From contig CAWEIS010000003.1 of the NCBI GenBank assembly GCA_963809205.1, positions 248,001-312,000 of the forward strand: a stretch of 64,000 nt of DNA. The letters run 5' to 3'. Positions within the stretch are counted from its first letter, which is position 1; every line of letters starts with the position of its first letter. A model generated the notes under the pieces. It had not been told where the DNA came from and ran no database searches. It saw only the letters and a program-made list of their open reading frames with translations. Below are positions 6,888-15,394 of this stretch, piece after piece. The position numbers were made by a program, and so were the translations under genes. The DNA comes from DATLLN01 sp963809205. GTDB lineage: Bacteria > Actinomycetota > Thermoleophilia > Gaiellales > JAICJC01.

Positions 6888-9485
6888 ATGCGACCGACCG
6901 AGATCATCATCGCCCACCAGGCGACCGACTTCGACGCGCTGGGATCGATGCTGGCCGCGCGCCGGCTGTACCCCGGCGCGCAGGTCGTGCTGCACGGCGG
7001 GCTCAACCGCAACGTGCGCGAGTTCGTCGCGCTGCACGAGGGCGAGCTGGATCTGGTCGAGGCGGCGCGCTGCGACCTGTCCGGCGTGACGCGGGCGATC
7101 GTGGTCGAGACGGCGTCGATCGACCGCCTGGGCGAACTGGCCGAGGTCGTCCGCCGGCCCGGGGTCGAGACCGTGCTGTTCGACCATCACGGCGGCGAGC
7201 GCGCTGAGTGGGCCGGCCGCGCGGTGACCAGCGACGACGGCGCGCTCTGTACCACGATGGTGGTGATCCTCGGCGAGCGGGGCATCGAGCCGACGCCGGC
7301 CGAGGCGACCGCGCTGGCCCTGGGCATCCACGAGGACACGGGATCGCTGACGTTCGCGTCGACCACGCTGCGGGACATCGAGGCGCTGGCGTTCTGCGCG
7401 CGGCACGGCGCGTCGCAGGAGCTGGTCGCGAGGTTCCTCCACCTGCCGCTGGGCGACGAGCAGCGCGCCCTGCTGACGACGCTGGTCGACGCCGGGGAGA
7501 CCCACGACGTCGCCGGCGCCCGGGTGCTGGTCGCCGGAGCGCGCTGGCCGCGCTACGTGGACGGCATCTCGACCGTGGCCAGCAAGATCGTCGAGCTGGC
7601 CGAGTGCGAGGCGCTGGTGATGGCCGTGGAGATGGAGGGCCGCGTGTTCGTCGTCGGCCGCAGCCGCACGCCCGCGCTGGACATCGGAGCCGCCCTCGCC
7701 GGGCTGGGCGGCGGCGGCCATCCGCAGGCGGCGTCGGCGATCGTCCGCGGCCGCTCCCTGGACTCCGTCCAGCGGGACGCGCTCGCGGCGCTGCCGGCGG
7801 GCGCCGTGCAGGTGCCGCTGGCGCGCGACGTGATGTCGTCGCCGCCGTGGTTCGTCGACGACTCGACGACCATCGAGGACGCGCTCGACGAGTGCCGCCG
7901 GCGGCGCACCTCGGGGGTGCAGGTCGCGCGTGACGGGATGCTGATCGGGGCTGCCGAGCGCGAGGATCTGGGACGGGCGATCGCCCACGGCCTGGCGCAC
8001 GCCCCGGTGCGCGGCGTGATGAGCGCCCACGTGGACGCGGTCGCCGCGGACGCCTCGCTGGCGGAGCTGCAGCGCGCACTCCTGCACGCGGGCACGGGCC
8101 GCGTCCCGGTGACGGAGACCGGCGGCCCGGGCCCGCACCCGGTCGACGCCGTGCTCGGCGTCGTCACCCGCGGTGACCTGCGACGGGCGCTGCGCGAGCG
8201 GACGGCGGAGCCGGCCGGCGGGACCGCAGCGGAGCTCGGCGAACGCCTGGTCGCGCTGCCCGGGCTGGAGGGGCTATGGGATGCCGTGCGCGAGGTGGCC
8301 GACGGCTACGACGGCGTCTACCTGGTGGGCGGTGCCGTGCGCGACGTCCTGCTCGGCGAGCCGACGTTCGACGTCGACATCGCGGTCGAGGGCGACGGCG
8401 TCGCGTTCGCCCGCGCACTGGCCCTGAGGCTGGACGGCCGGGTACACGTGCACGAGAAGTTCCGGACGGCGGTGGTGCTGGCGCGTGGGCAGCGGGTGGA
8501 CGTCGCCACCGCGCGCACCGAGCACTACGAGCGGCCGGCGGCGCTGCCCGTGGTCGAGCACGCTTCGATCCAGCGCGACCTTCACCGGCGCGACTTCACC
8601 ATCAACGCCATGGCGGTGGACGTGTCGGCCGAAGGGTTCGGCCGGCTGGTCGACCCGTTCGGCGGCGCCGAGGACCTGGCGGCCGGCCGGCTGCGGGTGC
8701 TCCACAACCTGTCGTTCATCGAGGACCCGACCCGGATCTTCCGGGCTGTGCGGTACGAGAACCGCTACGGCTTCGCGATGGTCGCCCAGACGCGCGAGCT
8801 GGCCCGGGCGTGCGTCGAGATGGGGCTGGTCGGCGAGGTCTCCGGCGCCCGCGTGCGCGACGAGCTGGTCGCGATCCTGTCCGAGGACCGGGTCGGCGGC
8901 GCCGTCCGTCGGCTGTGCGAGCTCGGGCTGGACGCGGAGGTGCATCCTGCGCTGGACTGCGGGGAGGCGGTGGCCGGGCTGATCGGACGCATCGACGCGG
9001 TGCGAGCCCGGCTGGCGCCGGACGCCCTGGTCTGGCAGTCGCGGATGGGTGCGATCAGTCGCAGGATCCCCGGCGACGAGCTGGTCGAGCTGCTGGAGCG
9101 GCTGCGGATCCGCCGCCGCGACGCACGCGTCGTCTGCGAGGTCGCGTTCGTCGCGCCGCGGCTGGCCGCGCCGCTGGCCGCGGCCGCTGACCGGGCGCGC
9201 GTGGGCGAGCTGCTGGACGCCCATCCCGTGGAGGTTGCCGTCAGCGTTGCCGCTTCAGACGACGTGCGCGCGGCGGCGGCCGCGGAGCTCTACCTCGAGC
9301 AGCTGCGAGCGATGCGCCTCGATCTGGACGGCAACGCGCTGCGCGACGAGCTGGGGCTCGAGGAATCGCCGCTGGTGGGCGAGATCCTGGCCGAGCTGCT
9401 GCGCCGCCGCCGCAACGGCGGCGTCGAGAGCCGCGCGGCTCAGCTCGCGGTGGCCCGGGAGCTGGCGGCGGAGGCCGTGTCGTGA
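6888..9485 (+). CDS. DHH-CBS-CBS-tRNA nucleotidyltransferase fusion (CCA- or A-adding enzyme)
   Basis: An 865-residue multidomain protein. Residues 1-300 are a DHH/DHHA1 phosphoesterase (H-Q-A-T-D-F-D-A-L-G start, Asp99-His-His, G-G-G-H-P-Q-A-A near 275). Two CBS domains follow (about 308-430). The rest is a class II nucleotidyltransferase: G-G-A-V-R-D-V-L-L-G near 481, the metal-binding D-V-D-I near 495, R-R-D-F-T-I-N-A-M and an E-D-P-T-R motif. This family adds CCA, CC or A to tRNA 3' ends. The same architecture is known from Aquifex and Thermotoga, where activity can be split between enzymes; which nucleotides this one adds cannot be read from sequence. It overlaps the next gene by 4 nt. 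Confidence 0.92.
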   Translation: MRPTEIIIAHQATDFDALGSMLAARRLYPGAQVVLHGGLNRNVREFVALHEGELDLVEAARCDLSGVTRAIVVETASIDRLGELAEVVRRPGVETVLFDHHGGERAEWAGRAVTSDDGALCTTMVVILGERGIEPTPAEATALALGIHEDTGSLTFASTTLRDIEALAFCARHGASQELVARFLHLPLGDEQRALLTTLVDAGETHDVAGARVLVAGARWPRYVDGISTVASKIVELAECEALVMAVEMEGRVFVVGRSRTPALDIGAALAGLGGGGHPQAASAIVRGRSLDSVQRDALAALPAGAVQVPLARDVMSSPPWFVDDSTTIEDALDECRRRRTSGVQVARDGMLIGAAEREDLGRAIAHGLAHAPVRGVMSAHVDAVAADASLAELQRALLHAGTGRVPVTETGGPGPHPVDAVLGVVTRGDLRRALRERTAEPAGGTAAELGERLVALPGLEGLWDAVREVADGYDGVYLVGGAVRDVLLGEPTFDVDIAVEGDGVAFARALALRLDGRVHVHEKFRTAVVLARGQRVDVATARTEHYERPAALPVVEHASIQRDLHRRDFTINAMAVDVSAEGFGRLVDPFGGAEDLAAGRLRVLHNLSFIEDPTRIFRAVRYENRYGFAMVAQTRELARACVEMGLVGEVSGARVRDELVAILSEDRVGGAVRRLCELGLDAEVHPALDCGEAVAGLIGRIDAVRARLAPDALVWQSRMGAISRRIPGDELVELLERLRIRRRDARVVCEVAFVAPRLAAPLAAAADRARVGELLDAHPVEVAVSVAASDDVRAAAAAELYLEQLRAMRLDLDGNALRDELGLEESPLVGEILAELLRRRRNGGVESRAAQLAVARELAAEAVS

Positions 9486-10450
9486 GGCTGGCCGCGGCGA
9501 ACGCCAGCCGCTGGCAGGGCGAGCCCGGCCACTACGAGGCCTGGCACCTGCGGACGGCTGATCCGGGAAGCGGGGCCTCGGCCTGGATCCGGCTGGGATT
9601 CACGGCGCCGCAGGCCGACCTGGCCGGCGATGCGCTGGCCGAGGTGTGGTTCGTGGGGCACGACGCCGGAGGTGCGCTGTACGCCCGCCGCGAGACGTTC
9701 GCGATCGACCGGCTGCAGACCGGCGCCGGCGGCTTCCCGGTCACGCTCGGAAGGTGCATGCTCGAGGCGTCCAGCGCGCGCGGCTCCGTGGACGAGGCCG
9801 CGTGGGATCTGACATGGGACGCCGAGGCCGGCGTCGTCGGCTGGGGCGGCGAGGGCCGGATCCGGCGGAGCGAGCTGGTCGCCACGCAGCCGGCGATTCG
9901 GGTCACCGGGACGGTCACGATCGACGGTAGCCAGCTGTCTGTGCAGGGCTGGCCGGCCCACCAGCTGCACGCCTGGGGCGGCCGGCACGCGGAGTCCTCG
10001 GCGCGCGTGCACTGCAACGAGTTCCCCGAGGTCGGCGATTTCGTCGAGGTGCTGAGCCGCCGCCAGGCGCGACGGCGGGCCCGTCCATCGCCGCTGATCA
10101 GCATGGGTGCGGCCCGCATCGATGGGACGCTGTTCGACGTCCACGATCCGGCGCGCGGAGTCGCGTCGCACGCGGAGTTCGGCCCGGATGGCTACCGGTT
10201 CGTGGTGCGCGGCGCGCGGACCACGCTGGAGGGAACCGTGACCTGCTCGATCGGCGACCTGGTGGGCGTCGTCTACCGCGACCCCGACGGCGGCCGGGTG
10301 TACGCCTACCACGCCGACCGGGCGACGCTCGACGTCGCCATCCGCCGGCGCGGCCCGCGCGGCGGGTCGGTGGTCGCCGGGGCGCAGGTGCGCTGCGCCT
10401 ACGAGTACCAGACCCGCCAGCCGGTCGCCGGCGTCGAGGTGGTGCTGTGA
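9482..10450 (+). CDS. Conserved hypothetical protein in the hisD-yggS run
   Basis: A 322-residue protein that I cannot assign. It is rich in beta strands with many Trp and Gly, has no signal peptide or membrane helix, and begins with W-H-L-R-T-A and W-I-R-L-G-F, somewhat like the lipocalin-type fold of CrtC/tocopherol cyclase-like proteins; that resemblance is weak. The GTG start overlaps the nucleotidyltransferase stop by 4 nt and its own stop overlaps pgeF by 4 nt, so it is a fully coupled member of the run, which argues for a real, expressed gene. Confidence 0.75.
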   Translation: MRLAAANASRWQGEPGHYEAWHLRTADPGSGASAWIRLGFTAPQADLAGDALAEVWFVGHDAGGALYARRETFAIDRLQTGAGGFPVTLGRCMLEASSARGSVDEAAWDLTWDAEAGVVGWGGEGRIRRSELVATQPAIRVTGTVTIDGSQLSVQGWPAHQLHAWGGRHAESSARVHCNEFPEVGDFVEVLSRRQARRRARPSPLISMGAARIDGTLFDVHDPARGVASHAEFGPDGYRFVVRGARTTLEGTVTCSIGDLVGVVYRDPDGGRVYAYHADRATLDVAIRRRGPRGGSVVAGAQVRCAYEYQTRQPVAGVEVVL

Positions 10451-11214
10451 GCGACGGGCTCAGCTGGGAGGACGGGGCGACCCCGGTGCTGCGCTGGGTG
10501 GGCGCACCGGCGGGCGTGTCGGTCGCCTTCAGCGGCCGCCGTGGAGGGATCTCGGACGGGCCGTTCTCGTCGCTCAACCTGGGTGCGCTGACCGCCGACC
10601 AGCCGGCCAGCGTCGCCGAGAACCGGCGCCGGCTGGCCGACGCCGTCGGCGGCGATGGCGAGACGGCGACCATGGCCTGGCAGGTGCACGGGGCCGACGT
10701 CCGCGAGGTGACGGCCGAGCCGTCCAGCGGCGTCTTCCTGCGGCCCGGCCAGGAGCCGTTCCCGAAGTCCGACGGCCTCGTCACCTCCCTCCCCGGCCGC
10801 ACGATGACGCTGCTCACCGCCGACTGCCTGCCGATCGCCATCGCCCGCGCGGACGGCGGGCGGCTGGCGCTCCTGCACGCGGGATGGCGCGGGCTGGAGG
10901 CGGGCATCGCCGAGGCGGGGGCGGCCGCCGTCGGCGGCGATCCGCTGGCAGCGGTCGGTCCGGGGGCCGGTCCGTGCTGCTACGAGGTGGGCGAGGACGT
11001 GGCGTCCCGGCTGCGGGCCCGGTTCGGCGACGACGTCGTCCGCGACGGGCACGCCGACCTGTGGCTGTGCGCCGAGCGGGCGCTGCGGCGGGCCGGCGTC
11101 GAGTCGGTGGCGGTGGCCGGCGAGTGCACGATCTGCACGCCGCAGCGCTACTTCTCGCACCGCCGCGACAACGGCGTCACCGGGCGCCAGGGGGTGGTGG
11201 GGCTGCGTGCTTGA
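10447..11214 (+). CDS. pgeF: PgeF/YfiH family multicopper-like protein (purine nucleoside phosphorylase/laccase domain)
   Basis: A 255-residue member of the YfiH/PgeF/LACC1 family. It carries the metal ligands in order: His81 in W-Q-V-H-G, Cys127 in A-D-C-L-P and His144 in H-A-G-W-R-G, followed by G-P-C-C-Y-E-V-G. E. coli YfiH removes wrongly built muropeptides, and relatives act as purine nucleoside phosphorylases/adenosine deaminases. The gene usually sits beside yggS and sepF in Gram-positive and actinobacterial division clusters, as here. It overlaps yggS by 8 nt. Confidence 0.92.
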   Translation: MSDGLSWEDGATPVLRWVGAPAGVSVAFSGRRGGISDGPFSSLNLGALTADQPASVAENRRRLADAVGGDGETATMAWQVHGADVREVTAEPSSGVFLRPGQEPFPKSDGLVTSLPGRTMTLLTADCLPIAIARADGGRLALLHAGWRGLEAGIAEAGAAAVGGDPLAAVGPGAGPCCYEVGEDVASRLRARFGDDVVRDGHADLWLCAERALRRAGVESVAVAGECTICTPQRYFSHRRDNGVTGRQGVVGLRA

Positions 11215-11860
11215 CCCCGCCGTCATCCGGACGAACCTGGCGCAGGTGCGCGAGCGTGTCGGCCCCGGTGTCGAGATCCTGGCCGCCACCAAATACGTCG
11301 AGCCGGACGACCTGCCTGCGCTGGCCGAGGCCGGCGTCGAGCTGGTCGGCGAGAACCGGTCGGGCGCGCTGCTCGAGAAGCAGGAGCGGTTCGGCGACCT
11401 GTTCACCTGGGACTTCATCGGTCACGTCCAGAGCCGCAAGGTGCGAGACATCGCCGGCCGCGTGCGGCTGATCCACGCCGTCGACTCGGTGTCCGCCTGC
11501 GGCCAGATCCAGAGCCGCTCGCAGGGGCCGGCGGCCTGCCTGCTGCAGGTCAACGTCGCCGGCGAGGACACCAAGGCGGGGGTCGGGCGCGGCGAGGTGG
11601 ACGCGTTCCTGGCCGAGGTCGAGCCGCTCGACCACGTGGTCTTCCACGGGCTGATGACGATGCCGCCGTTCGCCGAGGATCCCGAGTCGGCGCGGCCGTG
11701 GTTCGCCGCGCTGCGCGAGCTGCGCGACGAGCTCGAGCCGCGGTGGTCGGGCCGTCACGCGTTCCGGCACCTGTCGATGGGCACCAGCCAGGACTACGCG
11801 GTGGCGGCCCAGGAGGGCGCGACCATCGTCCGCGTCGGCAGCGTGCTGTACTCCGGGTAG
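11207..11860 (+). CDS. yggS: YggS/PLPBP family pyridoxal phosphate homeostasis protein
   Basis: A 217-residue PLP-binding TIM-barrel protein without known catalytic activity, implicated in vitamin B6 and amino-acid homeostasis. The PLP lysine is Lys29 in A-A-T-K-Y-V; V-G-E-N-R, W-D-F-I-G-H-V-Q-S-R-K, V-N-V-A-G-E, G-L-M-T-M-P and S-M-G-T-S-Q-D-Y follow as in the family. The start is a GTG 8 nt inside pgeF, indicating coupling. The neighbours further on are sepF and divIVA, the usual context. Confidence 0.94.
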   Translation: MLDPAVIRTNLAQVRERVGPGVEILAATKYVEPDDLPALAEAGVELVGENRSGALLEKQERFGDLFTWDFIGHVQSRKVRDIAGRVRLIHAVDSVSACGQIQSRSQGPAACLLQVNVAGEDTKAGVGRGEVDAFLAEVEPLDHVVFHGLMTMPPFAEDPESARPWFAALRELRDELEPRWSGRHAFRHLSMGTSQDYAVAAQEGATIVRVGSVLYSG

Positions 11861-11863
11861 GCT
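11858..11863 (+). promoter_or_regulatory. -10 box of the cupin pair
   Basis: TAGGCT includes the yggS stop codon and ends 7 nt before the ATG of the first cupin gene. Confidence 0.45.
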
Positions 11864-11870
11864 CTCGTCC

Positions 11871-12326
11871 ATGGAGGTCTTCAACCTGGCAACGGGCGAG
11901 CTGGGACGCGACCACGGCGACATCGACGGCTGGCGCGCACGGTCTCAGCGCATCGGCAACCGGCTCGGCGCCGAGGACATCGGCGGCACCGTCTACGAGC
12001 TCGAGGACGGCCAGCGAGTCTGGCCGTACCACTACCACCACGGCGTCGAGGAGTGGCTGCTCGTGATCGACGGCGCACCCCTCCTGCGAGGGCCCGACGG
12101 CGAGCGGGTGATGCGGCCCGGCGACATCGTCTGCTTCCCGTCCGGCGATGCCGGCGCGCACGATGTGCGCGGCCCCGGCCGATTCCTGCTCGTCTCCGCG
12201 GCGCAGCCGACGTCGGTCTGCGTCTATCCGGACAGCGACAAGGTCGGCACCCGGCCGGCGACCGGCGACGATCGCCTGGACTTCCGTCGCGCAGACGCCG
12301 TCGGCTACTGGGACGGCGAGCGGTGA
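11871..12326 (+). CDS. Small cupin-domain protein, copy 1
   Basis: A 151-residue single-domain cupin. The metal-binding first motif reads W-P-Y-H-Y-H-H-G-V-E-E-W (two to three His and a Glu), and the second motif P-G-D-I-V-C-F-P-S-G-D-A-G-A-H supplies the last His. Such proteins bind a metal and either act on small molecules or sense them; no substrate can be named. The C-terminal pattern S-V-C-V-Y-P-D-S-D-K-V-G and A-V-G-Y-W-D-G-E-R is shared with the next gene, so the two are tandem duplicates that have diverged. Its stop overlaps the next GTG by 4 nt. Confidence 0.88.
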   Translation: MEVFNLATGELGRDHGDIDGWRARSQRIGNRLGAEDIGGTVYELEDGQRVWPYHYHHGVEEWLLVIDGAPLLRGPDGERVMRPGDIVCFPSGDAGAHDVRGPGRFLLVSAAQPTSVCVYPDSDKVGTRPATGDDRLDFRRADAVGYWDGER

Positions 12327-12775
12327 GCGCCAACGTCTTCGACCTCGTTCCCGAGGCGGACGAGTCGGATCCGCCCGGCTACGGCGCCGGCACCACCCGC
12401 GTCGGCCCACTGGTGGGCGGCGAGGCGATGGGGATGTCGGTGTACGCGCTGCCGCCGGGCCAGAGCATCTGCCCGTACCACTACGAGCTGGCCGAGGAGG
12501 AGTGGCTGGTCGTGCTGTCCGGGTCGGCGACGGTGCGGACGCCTGAGGGTGAGCAGGTGCTGGGGCCGTGGGACGCGGTGTGCTTCGCGCCCGGCGAGGG
12601 CGGCGCGCACAAGGTGACGAACGCGACCGGCGAGCCGCTGCGAGTGGCCATGCTGTCGACCAAACCGCCGATCAGCGTGTGCGTGTATCCCGACTCCGGC
12701 AAGGTCGGCGTCTGGCCGCCCGGCAAGCTGTTCCGGCTGGGCGACGCGGTGGACTACTGGGAGGGCGAGCGGTGA
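12323..12775 (+). CDS. Small cupin-domain protein, copy 2
   Basis: A 150-residue cupin related to the preceding protein: C-P-Y-H-Y-E-L-A-E-E-E-W as metal motif one, C-F-A-P-G-E-G-G-A-H-K as motif two, and the same C-terminal S-V-C-V-Y-P-D-S-G-K-V-G plus Y-W-E-G-E-R. In motif one the central H-H pair of copy 1 is replaced by E-L, which may alter metal binding. GTG start, 4-nt overlaps on both sides. Confidence 0.88.
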   Translation: MSANVFDLVPEADESDPPGYGAGTTRVGPLVGGEAMGMSVYALPPGQSICPYHYELAEEEWLVVLSGSATVRTPEGEQVLGPWDAVCFAPGEGGAHKVTNATGEPLRVAMLSTKPPISVCVYPDSGKVGVWPPGKLFRLGDAVDYWEGER

Positions 12776-13113
12776 GCGGACCCGGCCGTCAGGATCCGGT
12801 GGCGCGGGACGAGGTCGAGGCGCTGGTCGCCGCCCGCAGCGAGCTGCCGGAAGGGCACGACGAGGAGCTGATCGACGCGTTCATGGAGCGGGTCTCCGCC
12901 GAGATCGACGCGCGGGTCGACCAGCGCCTGGCGGAGCAGGAGGACGACGACGACTACCCCGTGCCGGGGCAGATCGGCGTCGCCATCGGCTCGATCGCGC
13001 TGGGCATCCCGGTGACCGCCGTGGCCGGGAGCACGGCCGAACTGCCGGGCGTGGTTGTGGCCTGGATCGGTATCGTCCTGGTCAACGTGCTGTTTGCGCG
13101 GTCGCGTCGTTAG
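12772..13113 (+). CDS. Small two-helix membrane protein
   Basis: A 113-residue protein with a charged, acidic N-terminal half (residues 1-60, helical, ending in a run of Glu and Asp) and two hydrophobic helices at the C-terminus (about 66-85 and 92-108, with G-V-A-I-G-S-I-A-L-G-I-P). It ends in a basic A-R-S-R-R. Unknown function. The start overlaps the second cupin gene by 4 nt; sepF follows after 45 bp, so it may work near division proteins, which is inference only. Confidence 0.7.
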   Translation: MSGPGRQDPVARDEVEALVAARSELPEGHDEELIDAFMERVSAEIDARVDQRLAEQEDDDDYPVPGQIGVAIGSIALGIPVTAVAGSTAELPGVVVAWIGIVLVNVLFARSRR

Positions 13114-13147
13114 CGGCCCCATGGCAGGATTCGTCCCGCCGGGCCGG

Positions 13148-13153
13148 TAAAGT
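13148..13153 (+). promoter_or_regulatory. -10 box of sepF
   Basis: TAAAGT, 5 nt before a GTG and 8 nt before the in-frame ATG that begins the SepF sequence. Confidence 0.45.
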
Positions 13154-13158
13154 GTCCG

Positions 13159-13731
13159 GTGATGAGCGTTCGTGACTTCTGGAACCGCACCCAGGTCTAC
13201 TTCGGAATCAAGGAGGAGGACTGGGACGACGACTACTTCGACGACGACGGCTCGGCCGCGCACGAGGACCTCGAGCGCAGCTACAGCGAGCGCCCGAACG
13301 TCCGCCGGCTGAACCCGCGGCGACGCAACGAAGAGGCCGACGACATCTTCTCGGAGGAGCCGCCCAGCCGGGTGGTCAGCGCCCGTGGCCGCTCACGCGG
13401 CCGGTCGAGCTCCGTCGTCTCAAACGGCCATCCACCGGAGGCGCCGCGCGCCGCGCCCCAGGTCGGGCTGGTCGTCCCGCGGTCGTTCAACGACGCGCAG
13501 AAGGTCGCGGACAGCCTCAAGTCCGAGGTGCCGGTGATCGTCAACCTGCAGACCGCCGAGTCCGACCTGGCGAAGCGGCTGATCGATTTCTCCAGCGGCC
13601 TCACCTACGCGCTCGACGGTTCCATGCAGCGCGTCGCCGACCGCGTGTTCCTGCTGACGCCGGCCAGCGTGACCGTCACCGCCGAGGACAAGGCGATGCT
13701 GATGGAGCGCGGCTTCTTCAACCAGTCCTGA
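13159..13731 (+). CDS. sepF: Cell division protein SepF
   Basis: SepF anchors FtsZ to the membrane in Gram-positive bacteria and actinobacteria. The 190-residue protein has a short amphipathic N-terminus (residues 1-15), a long acidic and basic linker rich in Asp, Arg and Ser, and the C-terminal SepF domain from about 95: V-P-R-S-F-N-D-A-Q-K-V-A-D, P-V-I-V-N-L-Q, D-F-S-S-G-L-T-Y-A-L-D-G and V-F-L-L-T-P. Start: GTG at 13159 or ATG at 13162. It lies between yggS and proC-yggT-divIVA, the standard context. Confidence 0.95.
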   Translation: MMSVRDFWNRTQVYFGIKEEDWDDDYFDDDGSAAHEDLERSYSERPNVRRLNPRRRNEEADDIFSEEPPSRVVSARGRSRGRSSSVVSNGHPPEAPRAAPQVGLVVPRSFNDAQKVADSLKSEVPVIVNLQTAESDLAKRLIDFSSGLTYALDGSMQRVADRVFLLTPASVTVTAEDKAMLMERGFFNQS

Positions 13732-13771
13732 CGCCCTCGGGGGGCGCGGGCACGGTACGCTGCGCCGCACC

Positions 13772-14584
13772 ATGGGCGAGTCGGATCCCATCCTCGGACT
13801 GATCGGCGCAGGCAACATGGCCGGCGCGATGGTGCACGGCTGGGTGCGCGCCGACGAGGGCATCGCGGGCAGGCTGCTGGTCACCGACCGCGGCTCCGGG
13901 CGGGCCGCGGCACTGGCCGAGCGCCATGGCGTCCGCCACGTCGCCAGCAACCACGATCTGGTCGAGCAGGCGGACGTCGTCGTGCTGTGCGTCAAGCCGA
14001 TCGACGTCGAGCGCGTGCTGCGCGAGGTCAGCGACCTGATCACGCCCAGCAAGGCGATCGCGTCCGTCGCCGCCGGCGTGCGCACGGCGACGCTGGAGAC
14101 GATCCTGGACGTCGACGCGCCGGTGTTCCGGTTCATGCCGAACGTCGGCGTGCAGGTGGGCCGGGGGACGCTCGCGTACTCGTCCGGCCGGTTCATCGAC
14201 ACGGTCGCAGAGCAGACGGTGCTCGGCGCCTTCCGGGCGCTGGGCGAGATCGTCCCGCTGGAGGAGCGGCAGTTCGACGCCGCGACCGCCCTGTCCGGCT
14301 CCGGCCCGGCGTTCCTCGGCCTGATCATCGAGGCGTTCGAGGACGCCGGCGTCGTCAACGGACTGAGCTATCCGCAGGCTCGCGAGCTGATCCTGTCGAC
14401 CGTCTCCGGCACGGCCGACCTGCTGCGCGACGAGGATCTGGCGTGCAGCGCGCTGCGCCGGATGGTCACGTCGCCGGGCGGCACCGCCGCCGCCGGGCTC
14501 GCCGAGATGGAGCGCAAGGGCGTGCGCGGCGCCGTCATCGACGGCGTGTCGGCCGCGATGCGCCGCGCCGGAGAGCTCGGCTGA
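13772..14584 (+). CDS. proC: Pyrroline-5-carboxylate reductase
   Basis: ProC reduces 1-pyrroline-5-carboxylate to proline with NAD(P)H. The 270-residue protein begins with the Rossmann loop G-L-I-G-A-G-N-M-A-G-A-M, has C-V-K-P in the middle, R-F-M-P-N and the C-terminal dimerisation/active-site region S-G-S-G-P-A-F and T-S-P-G-G-T-A-A-A-G-L. A TACGCT box stands 10 nt before the ATG. The stop overlaps the ATG of yggT by one base. Confidence 0.95.
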   Translation: MGESDPILGLIGAGNMAGAMVHGWVRADEGIAGRLLVTDRGSGRAAALAERHGVRHVASNHDLVEQADVVVLCVKPIDVERVLREVSDLITPSKAIASVAAGVRTATLETILDVDAPVFRFMPNVGVQVGRGTLAYSSGRFIDTVAEQTVLGAFRALGEIVPLEERQFDAATALSGSGPAFLGLIIEAFEDAGVVNGLSYPQARELILSTVSGTADLLRDEDLACSALRRMVTSPGGTAAAGLAEMERKGVRGAVIDGVSAAMRRAGELG

Positions 14585-14862
14585 TGAGCGTCGACACTGT
14601 CGTCGCGTTCGTCAGCTGGTGCTTCTATATCTACACCCTCTTTCTGCTGCTCCACATCCTGCTGTCGTGGTTCCAGCTGCCGTACAACCCGCTGCTCAAC
14701 AAGGTGCGGGGCGTGCTGTACGACGCGTGCCAGCCGTACCTCAACCTGTTCCGCGGCCTGATCCCGCCGATGGGCGGGCTCGACCTGTCGCCGATCATCG
14801 CCTTCATCGTGCTCTACGCGGCCAACAGGATCGTGGTCGCCATCCTGCTCGCGTTCACCTGA
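14584..14862 (+). CDS. yggT: YggT family membrane protein
   Basis: A 92-residue integral membrane protein with two hydrophobic segments (about 5-25 and 65-88) separated by a loop containing W-F-Q-L-P, N-P-L-L-N, Y-L-N-L-F-R and I-P-P-M-G-G-L-D-L-S-P, the YggT signature. Its function is not established; it is found beside sepF and divIVA and has been linked to envelope and division processes. The start ATG overlaps the proC stop (TGATG). Confidence 0.92.
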   Translation: MSVDTVVAFVSWCFYIYTLFLLLHILLSWFQLPYNPLLNKVRGVLYDACQPYLNLFRGLIPPMGGLDLSPIIAFIVLYAANRIVVAILLAFT

Positions 14863-14882
14863 GCCGGGAGGACTCCGCCGGA

Positions 14883-14899
14883 CCGCGGCGAAACCGCGG
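14883..14899 (+). promoter_or_regulatory. Hairpin just before the divIVA start codon
   Basis: CCGCGG, a 5-nt loop CGAAA, and CCGCGG again, ending 2 nt before the ATG of divIVA. In RNA this makes a 6-bp all-GC stem-loop. A GGGAGG lies further upstream, between 14865 and 14872, too far for normal use unless the hairpin shortens the distance. It may limit translation of divIVA. Confidence 0.4.
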
Positions 14900-14901
14900 A
14901 C

Positions 14902-15375
14902 ATGGCTATCTCACCCGCAGAACTCAGGCACCAACGACCCTCGCGGCGGCTGCTCGGCTACCGCTGCGCTGAGGTCGACCAGATCATGCTCGACGCGACG
15001 CAGGCGTTCGAGACCGTATGGAGCGATCGCGCCGACCTCGAGGACCGCGTCCATGAGCTCGAGGTGCGCCTCAACGAGGTGACCGACACCGAGTCGGCGC
15101 TGCGTGACGCGCTGGTCACCGCGCAGCGGGCCGCCGACGAGATGCGGGCCGCAGCGTCGCGTGAGGCCGAGAACGCCGTCCGCGAGGCCGAGATGCGGGC
15201 CCGCGAGATCGTGCACAAGGCCTACGCCGAGCGCGACACCGTGCGTCGCGAGGTAGAGGGCCTGCGGGCCGAGGAGCAGCGCTTCCGCGCGCGCCTCCGG
15301 TCGTTGCTGGGGACGACGCTGCAGACCGTCCGCGACCATGAGGAGCTGCTCGCCAGGAACAGCTCCGCCGCCTAG
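14902..15375 (+). CDS. divIVA: DivIVA domain protein
   Basis: DivIVA proteins mark curved membrane at poles and septa and recruit division or growth factors. The 157-residue protein has the N-terminal membrane-binding segment (L-R-H-Q-R-P-S-R-R-L-L-G-Y, then V-D-Q-I-M-L-D), followed by a coiled coil over most of residues 35-145, with heptads rich in Glu, Arg, Ala and Leu. It is shorter than polar-growth Wag31/DivIVA of mycobacteria and streptomycetes. It sits between yggT and lspA as usual. Confidence 0.92.
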   Translation: MAISPAELRHQRPSRRLLGYRCAEVDQIMLDATQAFETVWSDRADLEDRVHELEVRLNEVTDTESALRDALVTAQRAADEMRAAASREAENAVREAEMRAREIVHKAYAERDTVRREVEGLRAEEQRFRARLRSLLGTTLQTVRDHEELLARNSSAA

Positions 15376-15394
15376 GAGCGGATGGACCGGCCGG

